Positions 7,759-16,200 of a stretch of 25,048 nt of DNA are shown here, piece by piece (position 1 is the stretch's first letter; the number at the start of each line of letters is the position of its first letter). Origin of the DNA: an uncultured Rhodospirillaceae bacterium (GTDB lineage Bacteria > Pseudomonadota > Alphaproteobacteria > CAAGCB01 > CAG-977); assembly GCA_900553035.1 (NCBI GenBank), contig USCC01000023.1, positions 1 to 25,048 of the forward strand, written 5' to 3'. A model generated the notes under the pieces. That model had not been told where the DNA came from, ran no database searches, and saw nothing but the letters and a program-made list of their open reading frames with translations. Made by a program: the position numbers and the translations under genes.

Positions 7759-8865
7759 TTATTTCTTCTTGTTCAGTTCAGGCAGCGGCAGATAGGGAAC
7801 AACCCCTGTTCCGGCCGCCGACGGATCCACGATGACCTTGTTCACCTTACCGTAAACGTCTTCCATGGTTTCCAGATACATCCGGCGTGCAACGACTTCC
7901 TTCGCATTGCGGTATTCTTCAAAAACAGCGTTGAAGCGCGCCGTATCGCCTTTGGCCGCGTCAACGACCTTGGAACGATAGGCTTCGGCCTCGCTGACGA
8001 TCTGTGCGGCCTGACCGCGGGCGCGGGGCAACACGTCGTTCCGGTAGGCTTCGGCTTCATTGCCCAGCCGTTCCTTGTCGGCCTTGGCACGCTGGACATC
8101 GTTGAAGGCGTCAATCACCTGCGCCGGCGCGTCCGCCTTTGTCAGCTGGACGGATGTGACGGTAATCCCTGTTTTATAATCGTCCAGAAGACGCTGGAGC
8201 GTTTTTTCCGCCTGTTCCTGCACGCCTTTGCGGTCGTCCGCGATAATCTGCATGATGGGCGTCATGCCGATTGCGTCGCGCATGGCGCTTTCCGCCGCGA
8301 TGCGCACGGTTGATTCGGGATCGCGGACATTGAACAGGAAATCGCCCGCGTTTTTCACCTTCCACGTGACGGTGAAATTGACTTCGACAATGTTTTCATC
8401 GCCGGTCAGCGCAATGTTTTCCGAACGCACGTCGCGGGTCGCTCCCGAAGAACCGTAACGGCGGACAGGAGATTCGGTGCGGAAACCGATTTCAATACGG
8501 TTTTCGCGGGAAACGTTCGGCGTCATGACGGTTTCAATCGGGTACGGCAGATGATAATGCAGACCCGGAGCAGTCGTATATGCGTATTTGCCAAAGCGGA
8601 GCACAACCCCCTGTTCCTGAGGCTGCACCTGATAAAATCCGGTCAGTCCCCAAATCAGCAGAACGACGGCCAAAATCGCCCACGCACTGCGGGATCCGCC
8701 GCCGGGCGCTTTTTTTCCGCCGCCGATAATCCGGCGAACTTTGTCCTGGCTTTTGCGCAAAAGCTCTTCAATATCGGACGGATTGGGTGAATTTCCGCCG
8801 TTCCACGGATTTCCGCCGTTGTCGTTGTTATCGTTTCCCCACGGGCTTCCAGAATTGCCGGCCAT
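7759..8865 (-). CDS. hflK: Membrane protease modulator HflK (SPFH/band 7)
   Basis: A 368-residue partner of HflC. The Gly/Asn/Pro-rich N-terminal tail (about 1-60, NDNNDNGGNPWNGG) is a hallmark of HflK and lies on the cytoplasmic side. A membrane helix (about 61-78) and the SPFH domain (from FYQVQPQEQGVVLRFGKY) follow, then a coiled coil (ADKERLGNEAEAYRNDVLPR). The C-terminus is lysine-rich. The ATG overlaps the thyX stop as TAATG, sharing one base, so translational coupling with thyX is likely. The gene is intact and of normal length. Confidence 0.96.
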   Translation of the reverse strand: MAGNSGSPWGNDNNDNGGNPWNGGNSPNPSDIEELLRKSQDKVRRIIGGGKKAPGGGSRSAWAILAVVLLIWGLTGFYQVQPQEQGVVLRFGKYAYTTAPGLHYHLPYPIETVMTPNVSRENRIEIGFRTESPVRRYGSSGATRDVRSENIALTGDENIVEVNFTVTWKVKNAGDFLFNVRDPESTVRIAAESAMRDAIGMTPIMQIIADDRKGVQEQAEKTLQRLLDDYKTGITVTSVQLTKADAPAQVIDAFNDVQRAKADKERLGNEAEAYRNDVLPRARGQAAQIVSEAEAYRSKVVDAAKGDTARFNAVFEEYRNAKEVVARRMYLETMEDVYGKVNKVIVDPSAAGTGVVPYLPLPELNKKK

Positions 8866-9821
8866 TACAAGTTCTCCCCGCTTCGGGTTTCAACGCCCAA
8901 AGCATCCATCAGTTCAATCCATTCGCGTTTTGAAATGTCCATTTCCTCGCGGCTTACCTTTTCGCCCTTCAGCAGGCGGCGGACAACGGCCATTCCCTGA
9001 CGCGAGATATGCGTGCCGCCACGGCGGTATTCCTCAAACGCGGCCGCGGCCATCGGCACCCACAAATGCACGATTTCCAGAATCTTTTCGGCGTAAAGCT
9101 GGATTTCCTTCTGTGCGTGCCGGTCGGCTCGGAGCGCCAGAAAATGGAACAGGTTATGCAGGTCTATTTTCCAGTACCACTGTGTATACGAATTCAGCGG
9201 CAGGTTCATGCGAGCCAGTTCACGAGCCAGCCCCTGCCGGGAGGGATCAACGCGTTCACCACGTTCGTTTTCATTGATCAGGTATTCGTAGTCATCATAG
9301 TTCTTTTCGGCGTCGGCCTTCAGAATCCGATAAACCTCGGCCGCCTCTTCGCCGGACAGGATGTTTCCCCTTCCCTGGCGGTTGTCGGTTGCCTGAGCCG
9401 CCAGATCCTCCGGCGCCGGGAAATAAAATTCGCGATCCAGAATCGAATAACGCGCCGAGTATTCGTTGACGCTTGCCATACGATGGCGGATCCACTGCCG
9501 CGCCACAAAGATCGGAAGCTTGACATGAAACTTGATTTCGCACATTTCAAACGGCGTCGTATGGCGGTGACGCATCAGGTAATTAATCAGCCCCTTGTCC
9601 TCGCTGACCTTTTTCGTTCCGCGGCCGTATGAAACGCGCGCCGCCTGGACGATGGCGGAATCGTCGCCCATATAATCGATCACACGGATAAAGCCGTGAT
9701 CCAGAATCGGAAAAGGCGTATACAGGATTTCCTCGACGGCTGTTACGGTCGCCCGTTTCGTCGTATGCGGCGTCATCCGCAGACGGTCGATTTCCGTCAT
9801 TTGTTCAGGGGTCAGTTCCAT
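8865..9821 (-). CDS. thyX: Flavin-dependent thymidylate synthase
   Basis: A 318-residue ThyX, which makes dTMP from dUMP using FAD, NADPH and methylene-tetrahydrofolate in the cytoplasm. The ThyX signature RHRMASVNEYSARYS is at residues 112-126. Other family segments are AARVSYGRGTK (about 60-70), LMRHRHTTPFE (about 82-92) and a C-terminal LRADRHAQKEIQ. The protein is somewhat longer than typical family members, with extra residues at both ends, including the N-terminal stretch before LDHGFI. The ATG at 9821 has GGAG 11 bases upstream. It leads the six-gene minus-strand operon ending with holC. Whether a classical ThyA also exists cannot be judged from this window. Confidence 0.95.
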   Translation of the reverse strand: MELTPEQMTEIDRLRMTPHTTKRATVTAVEEILYTPFPILDHGFIRVIDYMGDDSAIVQAARVSYGRGTKKVSEDKGLINYLMRHRHTTPFEMCEIKFHVKLPIFVARQWIRHRMASVNEYSARYSILDREFYFPAPEDLAAQATDNRQGRGNILSGEEAAEVYRILKADAEKNYDDYEYLINENERGERVDPSRQGLARELARMNLPLNSYTQWYWKIDLHNLFHFLALRADRHAQKEIQLYAEKILEIVHLWVPMAAAAFEEYRRGGTHISRQGMAVVRRLLKGEKVSREEMDISKREWIELMDALGVETRSGENL

Positions 9822-9857
9822 ATCTTAAAAAACTCCGGTCAGATAAAACTGGGGGCA

Positions 9858-9886
9858 AGTTTAAAACACCGCGTCCCCGAGTGCAA
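9858..9886 (-). promoter_or_regulatory. Candidate promoter of the thyX operon
   Basis: On the minus strand: TTGCAC (9881-9886), a 17-base spacer, and TAAACT (9858-9863). Both elements are imperfect matches (3/6 and 4/6). It would give a leader of roughly 30 bases before thyX. Confidence 0.4.
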
Positions 9887-9917
9887 GGAAACATATTCAC
9901 CCGCCCGCAAAGAGTTC

Positions 9918-9946
9918 TTGTGAAAAGGAAGCGCCTCTCCTATAAT
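9918..9946 (+). promoter_or_regulatory. Sigma70-type promoter of ssrA
   Basis: TTGTGA at 9918-9923, a 17-base spacer, and a perfect TATAAT at 9941-9946. Transcription would begin near 9953, just upstream of the first tmRNA helix. Confidence 0.75.
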
Positions 9947-9952
9947 AATCCT

Positions 9953-10245
9953 GCCGGTTTTCCGGCTATGATGCTAAACGCCCTGCGGAATAGGCGTTGC
10001 GGACCCGGGGGCGGTACCCGGCGCCTCCACCATATATGGGGGCGAAACAGGATCGACGCGCGTAGTAAAGGCAGAAGCTTGCATCCGGCATTGTACCACC
10101 GTTATCGGGCTGTTTTTTTGAATGCGAACGATAATCGCACTCAGGTTGCTCTCGCTGCCTAATGGCGGTCGGAGTACCGAACTGAATTCCTGAGCCTTGA
10201 GCGGTTCAGGTGGGGCGGGGACTTGCCTAGCAACAGAAGTGTCCC
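9953..10245 (+). ncRNA. ssrA: Transfer-messenger RNA, circularly permuted two-piece form
   Basis: tmRNA rescues stalled ribosomes and adds a degradation tag. The acceptor (3') piece comes first. It has a 6-bp hairpin AACGCC/GGCGTT (9977-9982 with 9993-9998) and a T-arm with stem CCGGG/CCCGG (10005-10009 with 10017-10021) and loop GGCGGTA. Acceptor strand CGCCTCC (10022-10028), discriminator A and encoded CCA (10030-10032) follow. After only TATAT comes the 5' end, GGGGGCGAAACAGGATCGAC from 10038. GGGGGCG (10038-10044) pairs fully with CGCCTCC, giving the G3-U70 pair that specifies alanine. The tag frame is at 10124-10162. The coding piece closes with a GGGAC/GTCCC hairpin (10218-10222 with 10241-10245) that includes CCTAGCAACAGAAG. 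No acceptor strand occurs downstream, so the gene is permuted, as in alphaproteobacteria. Outer ends are estimates. Confidence 0.95.
10124..10162 (+). other. tmRNA proteolysis-tag reading frame
   Basis: The resume codon GCG at 10124 starts ANDNRTQVALAA, ended by TAA at 10160-10162. With the alanine carried by the tmRNA, the appended tag would be AANDNRTQVALAA. The N-terminal ANDN and C-terminal LAA are the usual SspB-side and ClpX-side recognition features of ssrA tags. Confidence 0.93.
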
Positions 10246-10280
10246 ACTTTAATTTTCACCGTGTTTCCGGAACGCCTTTT

Positions 10281-10760
10281 ATGTCAGACACCATTTCCTA
10301 TGAACGCCTTGTTGAAAAAGCCCTCCTTTCCGTTGTCAGGGACGCCCTGAAAATTGCCGGAACGGACGGCCTGCCGGGGAATCATCATTTTTACATCACC
10401 TTCAAAACCCGACGGGAGGGCGTTGTTCTTTCCGACCGCCTGATACAGGCCTATCCCGAGGAAATGACCATCGTCCTGCAGCATGAGTTCTCCAACCTTG
10501 AAATCACGGACAAATCGTTCTCCGTCACACTCAGCTTTGGCAACATCCCCGAACGCATCACCATTCCGTTTGACGCCGTCGCCTCCTTTGCCGACCCGCA
10601 CGCCCAGTTCGCCGTCAGCTTTCAGGTCGACCTGAAACAGGCCGCCGAAGAACCTCCTCCCGCTCCGAAAAAAACAGAGAAGAAGAAAAAGGAATCGGAG
10701 AAGAAAGACAGCGAAGATGACAATGTCGTCAGTCTCAGCGCGTTCCGGAAAAAGAAGTGA
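10281..10760 (+). CDS. sspB: SspB, ClpXP adaptor for ssrA-tagged proteins
   Basis: A 159-residue alphaproteobacterial-type SspB, which binds the N-terminal part of ssrA tags and tethers tagged proteins to ClpX. The substrate-binding fold is at about 8-115 (HHFYITFKTRREGVVLSDRL, MTIVLQHEFSNLEI). A charged Pro/Lys/Glu linker follows (about 118-146). The C-terminal NVVSLSAFRKKK is the ClpX-docking tail. The ATG at 10281 is chosen because homology begins there. The frame continues upstream into tmRNA sequence, where translation is implausible. The ribosome site is weak (GGAA about 9 bases upstream). It starts 35 bases after the tmRNA 3' hairpin with only a T-poor region between, so read-through from the ssrA promoter is possible. 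The fumarase gene follows after 3 bases. Confidence 0.95.
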   Translation: MSDTISYERLVEKALLSVVRDALKIAGTDGLPGNHHFYITFKTRREGVVLSDRLIQAYPEEMTIVLQHEFSNLEITDKSFSVTLSFGNIPERITIPFDAVASFADPHAQFAVSFQVDLKQAAEEPPPAPKKTEKKKKESEKKDSEDDNVVSLSAFRKKK

Positions 10761-10763
10761 TTC

Positions 10764-12329
10764 ATGCTTTTCCCTTCCCCTGCACCGTTGCGCCGGATAC
10801 ACACCGAACCCGTTTCGGTGCGTGACGGTTTTCTCCGCGTTCCCCCCGCTGTTTTCAAAGACCTGGCATTTGAAGCGTTTCGGGATGTTTCGCATCTGCT
10901 GCGCCGGGATCATCTGTCGGCGGTTCGTGCGGTTTTTGATGACCGCGAAGCCCCGGCAAACGAACGCTTTGCCGCTTTGGAATTCCTGAAAAACGCGGCT
11001 GTCGCCTCGGGAATGATTCTTCCTCTGTGCCAGGATACGGGAACGGCCCTTGTCATTGGGGAAAAGGGGCATGCCGTTCTGACCGACGGACGGGAAGCCG
11101 CCGCTCTGTCAGAAGGTATTGGCAAAGCCTATGCCGCGCTGAACCTGCGTTATTCCCAGAACGTTCCCGACGGCCTGTTCGCCGAACACAACAGCGGCAC
11201 CAATCTGCCGGCGCAGATTGACCTGAATGCCGTTGAAGGTTCCGAATACCGCTTTCTTTTCATGGCCAAAGGCGGCGGGTCGGCGAACAAGACTTTTCTG
11301 TTTCAGGAAAGCCGCGCTCTTCTGGAAAAGGAGGCTTTGTTTCCCTTTCTGGAAGAACGCCTCCGTGACATCGGGGTTTCGGCCTGTCCGCCGTATCATC
11401 TGGCGGTTGTGATCGGCGGTCTGTCGGCCGAAATGACTCTGAAAACGGTCAAACTTGCGTCCGCGCGTGCACTGGATGCCCTGCCGCCGTCGGAACTTGG
11501 CTTTCGCGATACAGCCGCCGAAGAGGAAATTCTGCGGCGCGTCAACGCGAACGGCCTGGGCGCTCAGTTCGGAGGCCGCCATTTCGCGCTGGATGTCCGA
11601 GTCATACGACTGGCACGGCACGGCGCTTCTCTGCCTGTCGGTATTGGCGTTTCCTGCATGGCAGACCGCAATATCTTGGGAAAAATCACCGCTGAAGGCG
11701 CTTTTCTGGAACAGCTTGAGACCGATCCGGCCGCCTTTCTGCCCGACGTGCGGGAGGATGCCCTTTTCCGGACGGCTGAACGTATTGATCTTGACCGCCC
11801 GCCGGAAGAAACCCTTTCCCGGCTCCAACGCCTGCCCGTCGGGGCACGTGTGCTTCTGAACGGCACTCTGACCGTTGCCCGCGACATTGCCCATGCCCGG
11901 TTCAGACGGATGATTGATGAAGGACACCCGCTGCCCGACTATTTGAAGCGTTTTCCGATTTATTATGCCGGCCCGGCCAAAAAACCGGCGGAACGTCCCT
12001 CCGGTTCTTTTGGGCCGACAACGGCGGGACGCATGGACGGATACGTCCCTCTGCTTCAATCGCACGGCGCTTCCCTGATCATGCTGGCCAAAGGAAACCG
12101 GTCGCAGATCGTCGTTGATTCCTGCCGAAAATACGGCGGATTTTATCTGGGAACGCTCGGCGGCGCGGCGGCGCAGACAGCCGAGGCCTGTATCACGTCG
12201 TCCGAAGTCATTGATTTTCCCGAACTCGGCATGGAAGCCGTCTGGAAAATCACGGTCAGAGACCTTCCGGCCTTTATCCTGATTGACGACAAGGGCAACG
12301 ATTTCTACCGGGGGATCATGCGTTCATGA
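10764..12329 (+). CDS. Class I (iron-sulfur) fumarate hydratase
   Basis: A 521-residue homodimeric [4Fe-4S] fumarase of the FumA/FumB type, catalysing fumarate to malate in the TCA cycle. The alpha region carries LCQDTGTALVIG, EHNSGTNLPAQIDL, MAKGGGSANKTF and ACPPYHLAVVIGG. The beta region carries GPTTAGRMDGYVPLLQSHGA and CRKYGGFYLGTLGG. The three cluster cysteines are in place: Cys89, Cys208 and Cys298 (GVSCMADRN). Their spacing is close to that in E. coli FumA (105, 224, 318). The start codon lies 3 bases after the sspB stop. The stop overlaps the next gene as ATGA, so sspB, fumarase and the ribbon-helix-helix gene form one unit. Alphaproteobacteria often carry class II FumC beside sspB, so class I here is a notable variant. 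Confidence 0.95.
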   Translation: MLFPSPAPLRRIHTEPVSVRDGFLRVPPAVFKDLAFEAFRDVSHLLRRDHLSAVRAVFDDREAPANERFAALEFLKNAAVASGMILPLCQDTGTALVIGEKGHAVLTDGREAAALSEGIGKAYAALNLRYSQNVPDGLFAEHNSGTNLPAQIDLNAVEGSEYRFLFMAKGGGSANKTFLFQESRALLEKEALFPFLEERLRDIGVSACPPYHLAVVIGGLSAEMTLKTVKLASARALDALPPSELGFRDTAAEEEILRRVNANGLGAQFGGRHFALDVRVIRLARHGASLPVGIGVSCMADRNILGKITAEGAFLEQLETDPAAFLPDVREDALFRTAERIDLDRPPEETLSRLQRLPVGARVLLNGTLTVARDIAHARFRRMIDEGHPLPDYLKRFPIYYAGPAKKPAERPSGSFGPTTAGRMDGYVPLLQSHGASLIMLAKGNRSQIVVDSCRKYGGFYLGTLGGAAAQTAEACITSSEVIDFPELGMEAVWKITVRDLPAFILIDDKGNDFYRGIMRS

Positions 12330-12550
12330 GCGTAAAAAAGTATTCCGTCATGATTGCCGGACACCGCACCAGCATTTCCCTTGAACCTGAATTCTGGGAA
12401 GAGTTGAAAATTCTGGCGCGACAGGAAAAACTTCCCTTTTCGGCTTTGATCACCCGCATTGACGAACGCCGCGACGGCAACCTTTCCTCCGCTCTTCGGC
12501 TTTATGTTCTGCGCCGTTTGAAACAGCAACGGGATTGTTTGGACGGGTGA
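12326..12550 (+). CDS. Ribbon-helix-helix domain protein (RHH_4 type)
   Basis: A 74-residue protein matching the alphaproteobacterial RHH_4-type family. A short beta strand HRTSISLEPEFW (about 12-23) leads into two helices, ELKILARQEKLPFSALITRI and NLSSALRLYVLRRLKQ. The central DERRDGNLSSALRLYVL is the family's recognisable block. Such folds usually bind DNA as dimers, but no target is known for this family. It overlaps the fumarase stop codon by ATGA and is the last gene of the sspB unit. Family assignment is confident and function is open. Confidence 0.88.
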   Translation: MSVKKYSVMIAGHRTSISLEPEFWEELKILARQEKLPFSALITRIDERRDGNLSSALRLYVLRRLKQQRDCLDG

Positions 12551-12789
12551 ACCCGTTCCCCGGATAAAGTCTTTTTTTCAGCAGACCCCGGATCCGTTTA
12601 TCTGAAAAACGTCCCGTCCTCCTCCCCCCACCACATCCCTTCGTACAGAAAGCCGTTGTTTCCGGACATCCGATTTGCGGGCAGTCCTGAAAACAAAGCC
12701 CCAGCCCTTCGGAAACGGAGTCTTTTTTAAAATAAGGTATGCCCTGTCGCTTTGCCCTCCAACCGATGGATGCGCGGGTTTTCCGGATA
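12551..12789. other. Intergenic region, no supported gene
   Basis: A CT-rich gap between the ribbon-helix-helix gene and the strong terminator at 12790. A small hairpin CTTCG-GAAA-CGGAG (12707-12720, one T-G pair, GNRA loop) followed by TCTTTTTT could be a weak plus-strand terminator. I see no promoter or conserved RNA. Confidence 0.4.
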
Positions 12790-12817
12790 AAAAAGGGACC
12801 TCGACGGGTCCCTTTTT
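12790..12817. terminator. Strong bidirectional terminator
   Basis: Perfect 11-bp inverted repeat AAAAAGGGACC (12790-12800) and GGTCCCTTTTT (12807-12817) with loop TCGACG. It ends directly before the glutaredoxin stop codon, so it serves grxD (-) and any plus-strand transcript from the fumarase operon. Confidence 0.92.
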
Positions 12818-12818
12818 C

Positions 12819-13115
12819 TTACAAATGCTTTTTTGACGCCATTCTTCGGATGCTGTCGCTGCTTCCGACGAAGCGTCCGTCAACGAACATCTGCGGGAAA
12901 TGCGTGTAGTTCGTATACTGGCGGATGCCGTCAAACAAAACGGGATCCTCCAGGACGTTCACGCACTTGCAGGCAATCCCGCTTTCCTTCAGACGGGAGA
13001 CAGCCTCCGCCGAAAATCCGCACGACGGATGGGCCGGAGTTCCCTTCATGAACAAAACGACATGATTATCCTTCAGCTCCTGCCGAATTCTTTTAAACGC
13101 CGCATTTTCTGCCAT
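12819..13115 (-). CDS. grxD: Monothiol glutaredoxin (Grx4/GrxD type)
   Basis: A 98-residue CGFS-type glutaredoxin, which carries or transfers [2Fe-2S] clusters rather than reducing disulfides. The signature CGFS is at residues 32-35, preceded by VVLFMKGTPAHPS. The family blocks FPQMFVDGRFVGSSD and IRQYTNYTHFPQ follow. The usual WPTxPQ block reads YTHFPQ here, with the tryptophan lost but the Pro kept. The C-terminus is shorter than in many relatives. AAAGGA lies 8 bases before the ATG at 13115. A TATACT-like -10 element lies on the minus strand at 13221-13226 without a clear -35. It is monocistronic, and no bolA gene is adjacent. Confidence 0.93.
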   Translation of the reverse strand: MAENAAFKRIRQELKDNHVVLFMKGTPAHPSCGFSAEAVSRLKESGIACKCVNVLEDPVLFDGIRQYTNYTHFPQMFVDGRFVGSSDSIRRMASKKHL

Positions 13116-13252
13116 TTTTCAGGTCCTTTGAAAGAGTTTCACACGACAGCCGCTCCCGGACGGAACGGAGGGCCTTTTCCTCTCACGAAGACCCGCTCTT
13201 TCCCCTTTTAAGACAGAGAGAGTATAGCACAAAAGACCCCGAAGGGAAAAGA

Positions 13253-16200
13253 TTATTGAAGCACCCGTTCGCGCGCCGGACTTTCCTTCTGCTCAACGCG
13301 TTCGGATTCAAGCACCTTTCCCGGCGGAAGGTCGCGGACCAGATTTTCGTTCAGCTCCTTGCGGACATCGGGCTTTTTCCGGAACCGGCGGGGATTCGGC
13401 TTCCGCTCGATGAAAATGTACGTTTCCTTTTCACCCGTCGGAGAAATCCGTTCCGTAATGATTTCCGTTGTCACGTCCAGCTCGTCAATGTTCGCAGGAG
13501 GAGGCGGCGCTTTCAGAACCTCTGTTTCCGGTTCCGGCATATTTTCCGGGATCGGTGTTTTTACCTTCGGCGTTTCCGGAGATTTCACCGTTTTTTCCGC
13601 CGGCGTTTTCCGTTCCGCCGCCTTTGCTTCCGGCTTTTGCTCCGTTTTCTTTTTCACAGGTTCCGTTTTGGCGGACACCGGTTTTTCCGCCGCGGTTTTC
13701 TTCGGCAGAGCTTTCTTTTCCGCTTTTTTGTCTTCCTTCGGCGCGGGCGCGGCTTCCAAAGACTTCTTTTTCGTTTTTGCCTTCACTGTTTTTTTCGGAG
13801 CCGCTCTTTTTTCATCCGTTTTCTTTACGGTCGTCTTTTTCACGGCCGGTTTCCGGTCGGCTTCCGTTTTGGCCGTTTTCTCCGTTTCAGGTTTTGTTCC
13901 AGACGTTTTCTTCACGGCCGGTTTCCGGTCGTCTCCGGCCTTTGTCGGCTCTGCCTTCTTCACTTCAGATTTTTCCGCCGCAGGTTCCGCCTTTACAACA
14001 GCCTTTTCTGTCCCTCTTTTTTTCACGGACGGAGGCACGGTCAGATCCGGAACGGACATATCGAAAACATCAAGCCCCAGCGCTTCAATCTCTTCATCAA
14101 TCGAGTCTGCGGGAAGGGTTCTTTCGGTCTCTTTGATTTCCGCCGCATGAATTGAAATACCCTGAACCGGAACATCCGGCGTTTTTTCAGGAACAGCAAC
14201 GGCAGACAGAACAGCTCCGTCTTCCTTAGCCGCTTCAGCCTGGATCTCAGCCGCAAGCATATCAACCACATCCGTCGACGAAGCCTCTTCCGCATTCACA
14301 GCAGACTCCTTCTCCGGAGCTTCCGCTTTTTCACCAGCCTTCGGCGCAGAAACCGGAACATCATCTTCCTCTACGGTTTCAGCCTGGATCTCAGCCGCAA
14401 GCATATCAACCACATCCGTCGACGAAGCCTCTTCCGCATTCACAGCAGGCACTTTCTCCGGAACTTCCGCTTTTTCATCAGCCTTCGGCGCAGAAACCGG
14501 AACATCGTCTTCCTCTACGGTTTCAGCCTGAATCTCTGCCGCAAGCATATCAACAATATCCGTTGACGAAGCCTCTTCCGCATTCACAGCAGGCGCTTTC
14601 TCCGGAGCTTCCGCTTTTTCATCAGCCTTCGGCGCAGAAACCGGAACATCGTCTTCCTTAACCGCTTCAACCTGAATCTCAGCCGCAAGCATATCAACCA
14701 CATCCGTCGACGAAGCCTCTTCCGCATTCACAGCAGACTCCTTCTCCGGCGCCGATTCGGACAGTTTGTCAGGAATACCCGTTCCCTCCTGCGTTCCGGC
14801 GGACGGAATTTCCGTCTCATCCGCTTTGTCTGCCGCCTGAACAGCCCCTTCGCCCGATTCCTTTTCCGGTTCCGGAAGAGCCGGAGCGCTTTCCTCTGCC
14901 GCCAACGGTTCAAATTCGGTCGCTGTCACCTCAGGCGACGGAGAAGCCGCGGGCACATTCCCCGTATCCGCTTTTTCTTCTTTCACGCCCGCGCCGTCCG
15001 CGGTTTTCCCGGCGGCCTCCGCAGCCGCTTTGCTGTCTGCGGCTTCAATGGTTTTCCACCGGTTGCCGGCGAACTTTTCATCAATTTCGGGCAGGACGAT
15101 CGGTTTCGGAGTTTCCGCCTCCTCTTCGTCGAGAATCAGGTCAATCGACACCGGGGCATCATCCGTCTTCGGTTCTTCTTCGGCTGGCATGTTTTCACCG
15201 GACGCCGGAGCGTCCTCTTCCGTCGGAGCGGGAACGGTTTCGGCAGCCCCTTCCGGCGCGGTCAATTCCGGCGGAAGTTCACCCGCGTCCGGCACCGGAA
15301 CAATGACGGCCGGTTTTTCGGGTTTTGCCTCCGGTTCCGGCGCGCTTTCGGCGTCAACCAACGGCGGCGCAACAAAGTTCATCTTGTCCGAAGGCCGCGC
15401 TCTGACCTGCTTTTGCCGTTCTTCCAAAGAAGAAAGGAAAGCCTGTCCGCCTTTTTCAAGCCATTGAGCATAAACGACGTTAAAGTCTTTCTTCTGCGTA
15501 TAATCCGCGTCCGTAATGACCGATGTCAGCCACTGTTCTGCCTTTTCCCGCGTTTCGGGATTCAGGTAATCCAGGTTCGGCAGGCGGCAGGCGTCCACTT
15601 TCGTCCCCAGCAGATAAAGGGATGCCAGACTCGGGATATCGCAGGGCGCCGATTTGATTTCGGCCTTCGGTGACGCCGGGTCATACACGGCGAACACCGT
15701 GGCAATATTGCTTTTCAGGCGATCCAGCGCGGCATCCGTGCGTGTCATCAGGGCGGAATCCCGCGCGTCCGGCTGAAGCCCCGCGCCCTTGTCGCCGTGG
15801 ATGACGATTTTCGTTTTCTTCAGAAGCCCGGCGGCGTCCAAATCCTTAATCAGGGAATTGACCTGATTGTATGTACAGGCCAACTGCTGGTTATATGCTT
15901 CCCAGCGTTCCTCTTCGCCGTTGACTTCGACGACGCCCTCATACGCGGCATAGGACAGCCATTCTTCCGGCGCTTCCCGCAGGCGGCAGTATTTATCGTA
16001 GACATACGGATAATGCGGCAGGTTCAGGTGGGCGAAAAAGACGTTTTTTCCCCGAGCCTTCAAAACATCGTCATGCAGGCGTTCCAGCACGTCGGGCTGT
16101 CCGATCGGCAGGGAAAGCGAGAGCGGATTCCCCAGAAACGGCACGTTTTTCAGGGAAACCTTATGTTCCGTCATCTTGTTCCGAAGGGCGGCAACCAGCG

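Noticed and set aside
9881..10162. Open frame of 93 codons ending in the tmRNA tag
   Set aside because: Only the last 12 codons (from 10124) are translated, and by trans-translation. The rest is promoter and structured tmRNA.
10284..11072. Minus-strand open frame of 262 codons opposite sspB and the fumarase start
   Set aside because: It is antisense to two secure genes and its Phe/Gly/Arg-rich translation matches nothing.
13256..14155. Three overlapping plus-strand open frames (Phe/Arg- and Ser/Phe-rich) over the Lys-rich tail
   Set aside because: They arise because the tail's AAA/AAG and GAA codons read as TTT/CTT/TTC on the other strand. None has a ribosome site or plausible protein composition.
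14177..14752. CRISPR array
   Set aside because: The 144-bp units are contiguous, in frame and coding, with no spacer structure and no cas genes nearby.
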